Shown here: positions 17,595 through 29,132 of the stretch, one piece after another
How positions within the stretch are numbered: position 1 is the first letter of the stretch
Layout: each line of letters begins with the position of its first letter
Origin: Chryseobacterium sp. FP211-J200
GTDB taxonomy: Bacteria > Bacteroidota > Bacteroidia > Flavobacteriales > Weeksellaceae
Assembly: GCF_001643375.1 (NCBI RefSeq)
Contig: NZ_LSHB01000022.1
Span: 50,457 to 114,456, forward strand
Length of the DNA: 64,000 nucleotides
Reading direction: 5' to 3'
Translations under genes and position numbers: made by a program
The notes under the pieces: generated by a model
Seen by the model: the letters and a program-made list of their open reading frames with translations, nothing else
The model's database searches: none
What the model was told of the DNA's origin: nothing

Positions 17595-19295
17595 ATGTCA
17601 TTATCAGAACAGGAAATTATCCGTCGCGAAAAATTGCAAAAACTGACCGACCTGGGAATAGATGCGTTCCCGGCCGCTGAATACAAAATCACCGATTCCA
17701 CAAAATCTATAAAACAGAATTTCCAAGAAGGGAAAAAGGTAGTGATTGCTGGGAGATTGATGTCCAGAAGAATTCAGGGAAAGGCAAGTTTTGCAGAATT
17801 GCAGGATTCCGAAGGCAAGATCCAGGTTTATTTTAACCGGGACGAGATCTGTACTGGTGAAGACAAAACTTTATACAACGAGGTTTACAAACATCTTCTT
17901 GACATCGGTGACATCATCGGCGTGGAAGGTGAATTGTTCAACACACAAGTTGGTGAGATGACTGTTAAGGTGACCAATTTTCAGATCTTGACCAAGACAC
18001 TTCGTCCACTTCCTCAGCCAAGAACTGACGAAAATGGCGTAGTGCACGATGCGTTCAACGATGCAGAATTGCGTTACAGACAGCGTTATGTAGATCTGAT
18101 CGTGAATCCTAACGTTAAAGAAACTTTCGTTAAGAGAACAAAAATGTACACTGCAATGCGTCAGTTTTTCAACGATGCTGGTTATATTGAAGTTGAAACT
18201 CCTGTTTTACAGGCTATTCCTGGCGGTGCTGCGGCAAGACCTTTTATTACGCATCACAATGCTTTAGATATTCCTTTGTACCTAAGAATTGCTAACGAAT
18301 TATATCTGAAAAGACTCATTGTCGGCGGATTTGACGGTGTTTACGAATTCTCAAAAAACTTCAGAAATGAAGGGATGGACAGAACGCACAACCCGGAATT
18401 TACAGTGATGGAAATCTATGTTGCCTACAAAGATTATTACTGGATGATGGATTTCACAGAAAGAATGATAGAGCATTGCGCAATTGCAGTGAACGGAACT
18501 ACGAAAGCCAAATTTGGTGACCAAGAAATTGATTTCAAAGCACCTTATGCAAGAGTTTCTATGACAGAAGCTATCCAAAAATATACCGGTTTTGATATCA
18601 CTGGAAAGTCTGAGCAGGAATTATTCGACTTCGCAAAATCTATCGGAATTGAAGTTGATGAAACAATGGGTAAAGGGAAATTGATCGATGAGATCTTTGG
18701 TGAAAAATGTGAAGGCAACTTTATTCAGCCAACTTTCATTACCGATTATCCAGTAGAAATGTCACCTTTGACCAAAAAACACAGAAGTCAGGATGGTTTG
18801 ACGGAACGTTTCGAACTTATGGTTTGCGGTAAAGAAATCGCAAATGCTTATTCTGAATTGAATGATCCGATCGATCAAAGAGAACGTTTCGAAGATCAAT
18901 TGAAATTAGCCGAAAAAGGCGATGATGAAGCTGGGCAATTCATCGATGAGGATTTCTTGAGAGCTTTGGAATACGGAATGCCGCCAACTTCAGGAATGGG
19001 AATCGGGATGGACAGATTGATCATGTTCCTCACCAATAATCCATCCATCCAGGAAGTTCTTTTCTTCCCTCAAATGAGGCCAGAAAAAGTGGTTCCAAAA
19101 GTAGAGTTGGGAGAAGATGAAAAAGTAATACTAGAAGTTCTAGGCTCTCAAGAAGCGCCATTTGAACTTAACGAAGTGAAAACTCGTTCTCAATTGTCCG
19201 GAAAGAAATGGGACAAGGCTTCTAAAACTTTAACTAAGAATAACTTGGTGAAAGTGGATAAGATTGATGACGTTTTGTGGATGAAATTAGTTTAA
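17595..19295 (+). CDS. lysS: Lysine--tRNA ligase, class II, with C-terminal extension
   Basis: Charges tRNA-Lys. The protein has an N-terminal OB-fold (about 55-155, RIQGKASFAELQDSEGKIQV) and a class II catalytic core with motif 2 FRNEGMDRTHNPEF and motif 3 GMGIGMDRLIMFLTNN. The canonical enzyme ends near MRPEK (residues 499-503; E. coli LysS has 505 residues). This one continues to 566 with about 65 extra residues rich in Lys and Glu, including QLSGKKWDKASKTLTKNNLV, which looks like a small helical add-on. It is monocistronic, with a promoter box at 17564 and a terminator at 19318. Confidence 0.96.
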   Translation: MSLSEQEIIRREKLQKLTDLGIDAFPAAEYKITDSTKSIKQNFQEGKKVVIAGRLMSRRIQGKASFAELQDSEGKIQVYFNRDEICTGEDKTLYNEVYKHLLDIGDIIGVEGELFNTQVGEMTVKVTNFQILTKTLRPLPQPRTDENGVVHDAFNDAELRYRQRYVDLIVNPNVKETFVKRTKMYTAMRQFFNDAGYIEVETPVLQAIPGGAAARPFITHHNALDIPLYLRIANELYLKRLIVGGFDGVYEFSKNFRNEGMDRTHNPEFTVMEIYVAYKDYYWMMDFTERMIEHCAIAVNGTTKAKFGDQEIDFKAPYARVSMTEAIQKYTGFDITGKSEQELFDFAKSIGIEVDETMGKGKLIDEIFGEKCEGNFIQPTFITDYPVEMSPLTKKHRSQDGLTERFELMVCGKEIANAYSELNDPIDQRERFEDQLKLAEKGDDEAGQFIDEDFLRALEYGMPPTSGMGIGMDRLIMFLTNNPSIQEVLFFPQMRPEKVVPKVELGEDEKVILEVLGSQEAPFELNEVKTRSQLSGKKWDKASKTLTKNNLVKVDKIDDVLWMKLV

Positions 19296-19317
19296 TGATT
19301 TCTTAAAAATATTGATG

Positions 19318-19345
19318 ACCCTACTTTTAAAAGTAGGGTTTTTTA
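19318..19345 (+). terminator. Terminator after lysS
   Basis: ACCCTACTTTT (19318-19328) and AAAAGTAGGGT (19329-19339) are perfectly complementary and followed by TTTTTT. Confidence 0.93.
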
Positions 19346-19796
19346 TTAATTAAGTATTAATATTTTAATTTGTGTAACGAATTAATAATTTTAGTCGTTT
19401 TCGCAACATCATTGTATTAAGGTTTCAATTTCTGTTTTATTTAGTATCTACTATTGTAAAATTACAGTGATTTCTTAAATAAATTAATTTATAAAATTTT
19501 TACTTCGTATTTGATAGGGTATGTTTGAATTAAAATAGTTTTTCTGAACTAATTCTATTTCTGTGGATTCTATATCTAAGTTTTACTTAATCTAAAAATA
19601 GATTTTAATTTTATGCATTGATTTTCAAGTGTTTAATTAATTCCAATGTTAATTTAATTTTAACAAATCATAGTTTAATATTAAATTAATGTAAACTATT
19701 GATAAAAATTATGTTATTTTATTGATTTTTATTCTAATTATGTTTTATATAATTACTGAATTGGTAATTTAAAATCATTTTTCTTTCTTTTTTCAT
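19346..19796. other. AT-rich intergenic region upstream of gltBD
   Basis: About 450 bases of very AT-rich sequence without a coding frame, RNA gene or clear long repeat. It is the longest plain gap in the left two thirds of the window. Only a promoter box at its right end (19797) is recognisable. A long upstream regulatory region for the nitrogen-regulated glt operon is possible, but I see no specific site. Confidence 0.6.
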
Positions 19797-19804
19797 TAAA
19801 TTTG
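19797..19804 (+). promoter_or_regulatory. -7 promoter box of gltBD
   Basis: TAAATTTG fits TAnnTTTG, 16 bases before the gltB ATG, so the leader would be very short. Confidence 0.55.
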
Positions 19805-19820
19805 ATAGTATCCAAAAAGA

Positions 19821-22800
19821 ATGAAGATGAAAAGAGCTAAGGAAATTTCTCAAAATTCAAATCCAAAAAATCAAGGAGTTTATTTACCCGAAACAGAATT
19901 CGATTCGTGCGGAGTTGGTTTTGTGGCTAATATCAAAGGTGTCAAAAGTTTCAAAATCGTCAGCGACGCAATTACAATGCTGGAAAATATGGAGCATCGT
20001 GGCGCAACAGGTTACGAAAGTAATACTGGTGATGGCGCGGGGATCCAACTTCAAATTCCGCACGAGCTACTCTACGATGAAGCACTCAATTACGGAATCG
20101 ACCTTCCCGAGCCAGGTCATTATGGACTCGGAATGCTTTTCTTTCCACAGAACAATTTCATTAGACAGGAATGTAAAGAAATTATAGAGCAATCTGCCGA
20201 AAAACAAGGTCTTAAAATTTTAGGTTATCGTCCGGTTCCTGTCAATAATTTGGATCTTGGAGATTTAGCGAAAAGTGTCGAGCCTGTAATGGAAATGCTT
20301 TTTGTCGAACGCCCGTACGATACGGAAACTGAAAAAGATTTGGAAAGAAAACTCTTTGTTTTCAAAAATTACATTTCGCATCAAATCATGAGCGTGACCA
20401 GCAATGATCCGATTGGTTTCTATGTCGCTTCATTCTCTTGCAAAAAATTGATATATAAAGGACAATTGCGTTCTGTCCAGATTCGAAATTATTTCAAAGA
20501 CCTCACGGATCCGAGACTTCGTTCCGCTTTTGGAATGGTGCATTCCCGTTTTGCTACAAACACAAATCCTACTTGGAGTTTGGCGCAGCCTTTCCGATTT
20601 CTAGCGCATAATGGCGAGATCAATACGATTGGCGGAAATCTCAATTGGCTTCGTTCTTCCGAAAAAACATTCGAAAGTCCCAATTTCACAGCACAGGAAA
20701 TGGATATGATCTTGCCGATCACAAAACCTGGCCAATCGGATTCTTCTTATTTGGACAATATGGTCGAGTTGCTTTATCACTCAGGAAGATCGTTGCCACA
20801 TACGATGATGATGTTGATTCCGGAAGCTTGGGATGGTCACGACCAAATGGATCCTTACAAAAAAGATTTTTACGAATTCCACGCCTGTATGATGGAGCCT
20901 TGGGATGGTCCGGCTTCCATCTCGTTTACTGATGGCGATATTATCGGCGCCACTTTGGATAGAAATGGACTTCGGCCTTCAAGATATTGTGTGACCTCGG
21001 ATGATCGCGTGATTATGGCTTCAGAATCTGGTGCTTTGCCTGTTGATCCTCAAAAAGTAATTAAAAGAGGTCGTCTCCAACCTGGAAAAATGTTCTTGGT
21101 TGATATGAAAAAAGGCGAGATTGTCAGCGATGAAGAACTGAAGAAAGAGATCTGTACCTCACAACCTTACCGAGATTGGCTTGATAAAATGAATATCAAT
21201 ATCAACGAATTACCAAGTCCTAAAATTCGTTTCAATAAGTTACAGTCGGAAGATATTTTTCGATATCAAAAAGCATTCGGCTATTCCAGAGAAGATTTGG
21301 ATGTTGTTATCAAAGAAATGGCAGAACTCGGAAAAGAACCGATTGGCTCCATGGGTTTCGATGCACCATTGGCTGTTCTAAGTGAAAAACAGCAACATCT
21401 CAGTTCTTATTTCAAACAATTATTTGCTCAGGTTACAAATCCACCAATTGACCCGATCCGTGAAAAGTTGGTAATGTCTCTCACGACGATTATCGGCGGA
21501 AGCGGAAATCTTTTGCAGGAGGATAAAAACTTTGCCCATTCTATAAAACTGGACAACCCGATTCTTAATAATGAACAATTAGAGAAACTTCGAAGCGTTG
21601 ATACAGGAAAATTCCAGTCGAAAACAATTTATACGTATTTCAAAGCTGACGGAAAAGATGGAAATCTAAGAAAAGCGATTGACAGGATTTGCCGTTACGC
21701 AACAGATGCTGTTGACGACGGTTTTGAAGTGATTGTGCTTTCGGACCGTTCGATGGATTCTGGTCACGCGACGATTCCTTCACTTTTGGCTTGTTCGGCT
21801 GTTCATCATCATTTGATTCGTAAGGGTGTTCGCAGAAAAGTTGGTTTGGTGATGGAAGTGGGCGATGTTTGGGAAGTTCATCATTTTGCAGCTTTGCTGG
21901 GATTCGGGGCTACAGCTATCAATCCTTATTTGGCTTTGGCGAGCATTAGAGAGATGTTTCATAAGAATGAATTTGGTAAAGAAACTGACCTTGACCAATT
22001 AAAATACAATTACAAAAAAGCGGTCGGTGATGGATTGTTGAAAATATTTTCCAAAATGGGTATTTCAACTTTGCAATCTTATCACGGTGCGCAGATTTTT
22101 GAAATCATTGGTATTGATAAAGCTGTTGTTAATACTTGCTTTACTGGCGCGATTTCCAGAATCAATGGCGTTGGTTTTGACGAAATTGCCAAAGAAGCTT
22201 TGGTAAAACATTTTAATGCTTTTGGGACAAAACTTCCACAAAAAGTATTGGAGCCAGGCGGAATCTATCAATGGAAACCGGAAAATGAATATCACCAGTT
22301 CAATCCGCAATCTGTCCATCTTTTGCAACAGGCCACTTGGACTGACCGTTATGATTTATTCAAAAAATATTCAAGAACTGTCAATCAATTATCCGAGAAA
22401 GCTTCATTGTTAAGAGGTTTGATGGATTTCAAAAATGACCGGGAAGCCATTTCGATTGAAGAAGTTGAACCTTTAGAAAATATTTTGAAACGTTTTGCAA
22501 CTGGCGCAATGTCTTTTGGTTCGATTTCCTGGGAAGCTCATACAACACTCGCGATTGCAATGAACAGAATTGGTGCAAAAAGCAATACGGGTGAAGGTGG
22601 CGAAGATGAAAATCGTTATACCATTAATGAAAATGGAGATGATATGCGTTCGGCAATTAAACAAGTTGCTTCTGGTAGATTTGGAGTTACGGCGAGATAT
22701 TTAGCCGAGGCTGAAGAGATTCAAATCAAAATGGCGCAAGGTGCAAAGCCGGGCGAAGGTGGACAATTGCCAGGATTCAAAGTGGATGAATGGATTGGAA

Positions 22801-24359
22801 AAACCCGACATTCTACGCCAGGCGTTGGGTTGATTTCGCCACCACCGCATCACGATATTTACTCGATTGAGGATTTGGCGCAATTGATTTTTGACTTGAA
22901 AAATGCCAATCGCCACGCAAGAATTTCAGTCAAATTGGTTTCAAAAGCGGGCGTAGGAACAATTGCTTCGGGTGTTGCAAAAGCAAAAGCCGACCACATT
23001 CTAATTTCTGGTTATGATGGCGGAACTGGTGCTTCTCCTTTGAGTTCGACAAGACATACAGGTTTGCCTTGGGAATTGGGATTGGCGGAAACGCAACAGA
23101 CTTTAATTAAAAATAAACTTCGCCAGCGCGTCACTGTTCAAGTTGATGGTCAGGTTAAAACTGGACGCGATATCGTCATCGCAACTTTACTCGGTGCAGA
23201 AGAATGGGGGATTTCCACATCTGCACTGATTGTGGAAGGTTGTATTTTGATGCGAAAATGTCATCTCAATACTTGTCCAGTTGGTATCGCAACTCAGAAT
23301 GAAGAGCTTCGGAAAAAGTTCAAAGGCAAGCCGGAGCATTTGGTTAGTTATTTTACTTTTCTGGCGATGGAAGTTAGAGAGATAATGGCAAGCTTAGGAT
23401 TTAGAACGATTGACGAAATGGTAGGGCAATCCCAATGTTTGACCACGAAAAAAGATATCTCATTCTGGAAACATAAAAACATTGATTTAAGTCCAATTCT
23501 TTTCAAGCCTGAAACGGATTTACCAATTATTAAAAATGAAACTCAAGACCACGGAATCGACGATTCGCTTTCCTGGAAAATGTTGGAAGCTTCAAAGTTG
23601 GCGATTGAAGAAAATGGAACTGCGGAAGCTAATTTTAATATTAAAAATACGGACAGAACTGTCGGAACAATTCTCTCTCACGAATTGACCAAAAAATATC
23701 ATTCAGAAGGAATGCCTGAGGATTCTCTGAAATTCAATTTTAAAGGAACAGCTGGACAAAGTTTCGGTGCATTTTGCAACAAGGGAATCACGATGATTCT
23801 CGAAGGCGATGCGAATGATTATTTCGGAAAAGGACTTTCGGGAGCTAAACTGGCAATTTATCACGATAAAGAATCTGTCATCAAAGCGCACGAAAATAGC
23901 ATCATCGGAAATGTCGCTTTATACGGTGCGACTTCGGGGAAAATCTTTGTTTCCGGAATGGCAGGTGAACGTTTTGCGGTTCGGAATTCCGGTGCAACTG
24001 CCGTTGTAGAAGGCGTCGGTGACCACGGTTGCGAATATATGACTGGCGGAACGGTGTTGATTCTTGGTGGCGTCGGAAGGAATTTTGGGGCAGGAATGAG
24101 TGGTGGAATTGCCTATGTTTGGGATATTGAGCGTTCGTTGGAAGAGAATTTTAACCCTGATATGGCGAATCTGGAGGAAATTACGGAAGGTGATAAATCG
24201 ATTGTTAATGATTTGATTAAAGAACATTTCGAAATGACAAATAGTGAACTTGCTTCATACTTGTTAAGTGACTTCGAAAATAATCTGAAACATATTATTA
24301 AGGTTTACCCGAGAGATTATAAAAAAGCGATTGAAAATAAAATAAATGAATTGAAATAA
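19821..24359 (+). CDS. gltB: Glutamate synthase (NADPH) large subunit
   Basis: Makes glutamate from 2-oxoglutarate and glutamine-derived ammonia. The 1512 residues cover the full GltB architecture. An N-terminal class II amidotransferase has nucleophile Cys30 in FDSCGVGF after a short propeptide. The central domain follows, then the FMN synthase domain with GAKPGEGGQLPG and GYDGGTGASP. The Fe-S cysteines are in CHLNTCPVGIATQ, and a C-terminal GXGXG beta-helix ends the protein (GMAGERFAVRNSGATAVVEG). The stop overlaps gltD (AATAATGG), so the two subunits are translationally coupled. Confidence 0.97.
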   Translation: MKMKRAKEISQNSNPKNQGVYLPETEFDSCGVGFVANIKGVKSFKIVSDAITMLENMEHRGATGYESNTGDGAGIQLQIPHELLYDEALNYGIDLPEPGHYGLGMLFFPQNNFIRQECKEIIEQSAEKQGLKILGYRPVPVNNLDLGDLAKSVEPVMEMLFVERPYDTETEKDLERKLFVFKNYISHQIMSVTSNDPIGFYVASFSCKKLIYKGQLRSVQIRNYFKDLTDPRLRSAFGMVHSRFATNTNPTWSLAQPFRFLAHNGEINTIGGNLNWLRSSEKTFESPNFTAQEMDMILPITKPGQSDSSYLDNMVELLYHSGRSLPHTMMMLIPEAWDGHDQMDPYKKDFYEFHACMMEPWDGPASISFTDGDIIGATLDRNGLRPSRYCVTSDDRVIMASESGALPVDPQKVIKRGRLQPGKMFLVDMKKGEIVSDEELKKEICTSQPYRDWLDKMNININELPSPKIRFNKLQSEDIFRYQKAFGYSREDLDVVIKEMAELGKEPIGSMGFDAPLAVLSEKQQHLSSYFKQLFAQVTNPPIDPIREKLVMSLTTIIGGSGNLLQEDKNFAHSIKLDNPILNNEQLEKLRSVDTGKFQSKTIYTYFKADGKDGNLRKAIDRICRYATDAVDDGFEVIVLSDRSMDSGHATIPSLLACSAVHHHLIRKGVRRKVGLVMEVGDVWEVHHFAALLGFGATAINPYLALASIREMFHKNEFGKETDLDQLKYNYKKAVGDGLLKIFSKMGISTLQSYHGAQIFEIIGIDKAVVNTCFTGAISRINGVGFDEIAKEALVKHFNAFGTKLPQKVLEPGGIYQWKPENEYHQFNPQSVHLLQQATWTDRYDLFKKYSRTVNQLSEKASLLRGLMDFKNDREAISIEEVEPLENILKRFATGAMSFGSISWEAHTTLAIAMNRIGAKSNTGEGGEDENRYTINENGDDMRSAIKQVASGRFGVTARYLAEAEEIQIKMAQGAKPGEGGQLPGFKVDEWIGKTRHSTPGVGLISPPPHHDIYSIEDLAQLIFDLKNANRHARISVKLVSKAGVGTIASGVAKAKADHILISGYDGGTGASPLSSTRHTGLPWELGLAETQQTLIKNKLRQRVTVQVDGQVKTGRDIVIATLLGAEEWGISTSALIVEGCILMRKCHLNTCPVGIATQNEELRKKFKGKPEHLVSYFTFLAMEVREIMASLGFRTIDEMVGQSQCLTTKKDISFWKHKNIDLSPILFKPETDLPIIKNETQDHGIDDSLSWKMLEASKLAIEENGTAEANFNIKNTDRTVGTILSHELTKKYHSEGMPEDSLKFNFKGTAGQSFGAFCNKGITMILEGDANDYFGKGLSGAKLAIYHDKESVIKAHENSIIGNVALYGATSGKIFVSGMAGERFAVRNSGATAVVEGVGDHGCEYMTGGTVLILGGVGRNFGAGMSGGIAYVWDIERSLEENFNPDMANLEEITEGDKSIVNDLIKEHFEMTNSELASYLLSDFENNLKHIIKVYPRDYKKAIENKINELK

Positions 24360-25786
24360 TGGGAAAAGCAGACGGATTTTTATTGTACGATAGAGAGTTG
24401 CCGAAGAAACTTCCTGTGGAAGAAAGGATTCAGCATTATAAAGAATTTTACAAACCGATTTCCGAAGATTATCTTCATAAGCAATCGGCGCGCTGTATGG
24501 ATTGTGGCGTTCCGTTTTGTCAAAGTGGTTGCCCGCTTGGGAATATGATTCCGGAATTCAATGAGGCGGTTTATAAGGAGCAATGGGAAAAGGCTTATCA
24601 ATTGTTAATTTCGACCAACAATTTCCCTGAATTTACTGGAAGAATTTGTCCAGCGCCTTGTGAAGGTGCTTGCGTTTTGGGAATCAATAGTCTTCCGGTT
24701 GCGATAGAAGAAGTTGAAAAAAATATCATCGAAATTGCCTTCGAGAAAGGATTTGCTAAACCAATTATTCCGAAATTCAGAACGGAGAAAAAAGTGGCGG
24801 TTGTTGGCTCTGGGCCTGCAGGTTTAGCTTCGGCTTATCAATTAAATCAAATGGGACATCAAGTCACGGTTTTTGAACGTGACCCTGAAATTGGTGGCTT
24901 ATTAAGGTTTGGAATTCCGGATTTCAAACTGGATAAAAATATCGTAGAACGCCGTGTTCAATGGATGAAAGAAGAAGGAGTTGAATTTAAAACGAATGTC
25001 AATGTCGGTGTCAATTATTCTGTGGAAGAACTCAATCGGAATTTCGATGCAGTTGTTCTCGCTTTGGGAAGTACGGTTCCGAGGGAATTGATGATTCCGA
25101 ATCGTGATGCAATAGGTGTTCATTTTGCGATGGATTATCTTTCTCAAAGCAATAAAAAAGTCAGTGGAATTCAGTTTAATGAAAAAGATATTGATGCAAA
25201 AGGTAAAAAAGTCGTTGTAATTGGCGGTGGCGATACTGGTTCGGATTGTATCGGAACTTCAAACCGTCAAGGCGCGGAAGTCGTGTATCAAATCTATTAC
25301 AAACCAATGCAACCAACCGTACGTGACGCAACAATGCCTTGGCCAACAATGCCGATGACTTTGCACATCACGTCTTCTCACGAGGAAGGAGTAGATAGAA
25401 AATGGTCCGTCAATTCCAAAGAATTTGTGAAAGATGAAAATGGAAACCTTACTGGAATTCGTCTCGTAGAAGCGGAATGGACAAAAGATGCTGACGGAAA
25501 ATGGAATCTCTACACAGAAAAACCGAATTCAGAATTTGTTGTCGATTGTGACCTCGCTTTCATCGCTTTAGGTTACACGCACGTTGAGCACAAAGGTTTG
25601 GTGGAAGATTTGGATATCAAGCTTGACCCGAAAGGAAATCTCATCGGAAACGATAAAGAATTCAAGACCAATCAAACAAAATATTTCTCTTGTGGCGATG
25701 CGAGAAAAGGGCAGAGTTTGGTTGTTTGGGCAATTGCTGAGGGAAGGAAATGTGCGCAGAAGGTGGATGAGTTTTTGGGTGATTAG
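24359..25786 (+). CDS. gltD: Glutamate synthase small subunit
   Basis: Supplies electrons from NADPH to GltB. The 475-residue protein has N-terminal Fe-S cysteines in CMDCGVPFCQSGCPLGN, FAD-binding GSGPAGLASAYQL, and NADPH-binding GGGDTGSDCIGTS. The C-terminal GDARKGQSLVVWAIAEGR closes the FAD domain. Its ATG overlaps the gltB stop by one base. A short hairpin at 25817 probably ends the operon. Confidence 0.97.
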   Translation: MGKADGFLLYDRELPKKLPVEERIQHYKEFYKPISEDYLHKQSARCMDCGVPFCQSGCPLGNMIPEFNEAVYKEQWEKAYQLLISTNNFPEFTGRICPAPCEGACVLGINSLPVAIEEVEKNIIEIAFEKGFAKPIIPKFRTEKKVAVVGSGPAGLASAYQLNQMGHQVTVFERDPEIGGLLRFGIPDFKLDKNIVERRVQWMKEEGVEFKTNVNVGVNYSVEELNRNFDAVVLALGSTVPRELMIPNRDAIGVHFAMDYLSQSNKKVSGIQFNEKDIDAKGKKVVVIGGGDTGSDCIGTSNRQGAEVVYQIYYKPMQPTVRDATMPWPTMPMTLHITSSHEEGVDRKWSVNSKEFVKDENGNLTGIRLVEAEWTKDADGKWNLYTEKPNSEFVVDCDLAFIALGYTHVEHKGLVEDLDIKLDPKGNLIGNDKEFKTNQTKYFSCGDARKGQSLVVWAIAEGRKCAQKVDEFLGD

Positions 25787-25816
25787 AACTGTTTATAGTA
25801 TGTTAATTTTATTAGT

Positions 25817-25841
25817 CGGGCTTTTTTAGCTCGATTTTTTT
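25817..25841 (+). terminator. Probable terminator after gltD
   Basis: CGGGCT (25817-25822) pairs with AGCTCG (25828-25833), with one G-T pair, followed by ATTTTTTT. The short stem makes this moderate. Confidence 0.6.
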
Positions 25842-25907
25842 ATGAATTATGGAAAACCGTAAAGTTTATTTTAGTTGTTGTATTAAATTAGTATTTTCAA
25901 TTTGACT

Positions 25908-26714
25908 ATGGTAAAAAAGACTTTTGTAATAGAAGGTAAGCTAGAAAATTTAGAAGCTGTCATTCAACAATTAATTGAGCAAAATGGTGGTGTAATTGTT
26001 TCTGTAAAAAATTCGAAAATACAGTGGACTTACATTTATGGACGTCAAAATTTGCAATGTGAAACAATTATTCGTAAAAATAGTATTACAACTGAGGTAA
26101 ACAATTTGGATGGAGTTTCATATGGAGAAGGTTTTGTGGTAAATAAATTTTTCAAATTGCTTTCAGAAAAAATGGCAATCCATAAAAAAGAAATTCTAAA
26201 GGAAAATAAAATAAAAAATATTGATTCTGAATATAAGTTTTCTGATAATCAAAAAAGTTGGTCTCTTAGTCCTTTAGAGAAAACTGTTCTTGTTGCGGTA
26301 GCAATTATCTTATTTTTTGTGTTTACTTTTAGTGGAGATAATAATAATTCTAATCTAGATAATGATATAATTAATAATAGTTTTTCTGAAGCTGAAAATT
26401 TTAGTAATAAGAATAAGCAAGATATAAAAGAGACCATTGAGCTTACGAGAGAATTATTTAATGAATTATTATTATTTAAAGATAAAAATGATTTTCATCA
26501 TTATGGTTTTGGAGGTGCTTACAGGTATAATGATTGGTTGCATAGGGTTGATGAGTTGAAAAATTCTCCTTATGCAAAAACGATACTTATGGAATATGGT
26601 TTTGCCTTAGGAGATTTGGAAATGTTAGGTCTTGAGTATGTTGAATCGAAAGGAAAAGAGACAGAATACAGCATTTGGGCAAAAAATAGAATATCCTCAG
26701 GTTTGAATCACTAA
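25908..26714 (+). CDS. Orphan single-pass membrane protein of unknown function
   Basis: I do not recognise the family. The 268-residue protein has an N-terminal soluble part of about 120 residues and one membrane segment VLVAVAIILFFVFTFS near 128-143. An Asn/Ser-rich linker and a C-terminal part with GFALGDLEMLGLEYV follow. The start is ATG 25908; an in-frame TTG lies 6 bases earlier. The gene is AT-rich compared with gltD and gyrB on either side and has its own terminator at 26732, which suggests a later insertion between two core genes. Confidence 0.7.
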   Translation: MVKKTFVIEGKLENLEAVIQQLIEQNGGVIVSVKNSKIQWTYIYGRQNLQCETIIRKNSITTEVNNLDGVSYGEGFVVNKFFKLLSEKMAIHKKEILKENKIKNIDSEYKFSDNQKSWSLSPLEKTVLVAVAIILFFVFTFSGDNNNSNLDNDIINNSFSEAENFSNKNKQDIKETIELTRELFNELLLFKDKNDFHHYGFGGAYRYNDWLHRVDELKNSPYAKTILMEYGFALGDLEMLGLEYVESKGKETEYSIWAKNRISSGLNH

Positions 26715-26731
26715 TTCTTTGGAGTTATAAG

Positions 26732-26760
26732 AAATCGAACTCTCACGGTTCGATTTTTTT
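26732..26760 (+). terminator. Terminator after the orphan membrane protein gene
   Basis: AAATCGAAC (26732-26740) and GTTCGATTT (26748-26756) are complementary, with T residues after. Confidence 0.9.
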
Positions 26761-26922
26761 CATTTAAAACCTCACACAATTCCCAAGCTTCCTTGTTAAA
26801 AACTTCTCCTTTCAGTCTCAATTTAATCCTTTCATATCTCGAAAAAAATCACGATATTTGTAAGCATTTTAACAAAAGAATTTAACAAATTAAAAAGAAA
26901 TATTCTCAAGCTAACTATTTGA

Positions 26923-28890
<1,968 letters not shown>

Positions 28891-28906
28891 ATCATTTTTA
28901 TAAATC

Positions 28907-28934
28907 AAACCTTCCAATTTTGGAAGGTTTTTTG
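28907..28934 (+). terminator. Terminator after gyrB
   Basis: AAACCTTCCA (28907-28916) and TGGAAGGTTT (28921-28930) form a perfect stem, followed by TTTT. Confidence 0.93.
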
Positions 28935-28970
28935 TTAGGTATTTCCGGACATTGTTTGATATGATTTTTA

Positions 28971-29074
28971 GGGCAGCTTTATCCGCCTTCCACTCCCAAT
29001 CTTTTTTGCTCACGTTTTCAGAATAAATTGAAGTTAAGTATAGCAAAAAAGGATTTCCGTTCAAGTCGGGCTGC
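28971..29074 (+). repeat. Dispersed palindromic intergenic repeat, family 1, copy 4
   Basis: GGGCAGCTTTATCCGCCTTC, CACTCCCAATCTTTTTTGCT, a 33-base loop, AGCAAAAAAGGATTTCCGTT and CAAGTCGGGCTGC. Inner AGCAAAAAAG and CTTTTTTGCT are complementary, as are the outer GCAGC and GCTGC. It is almost identical, inverted, to copy 6 at 57745. Confidence 0.9.
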
Positions 29075-29132
29075 GGGTTTGGGTCTTCAAATACGTTTTG
29101 TCAAATAATTTATAATTTAAAAATAAATAGTT

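Noticed and set aside
19346..19796. tRNA, riboswitch or small RNA in the long gap before gltB
   Set aside because: The sequence is uniformly AT-rich with no cloverleaf or conserved riboswitch core visible.
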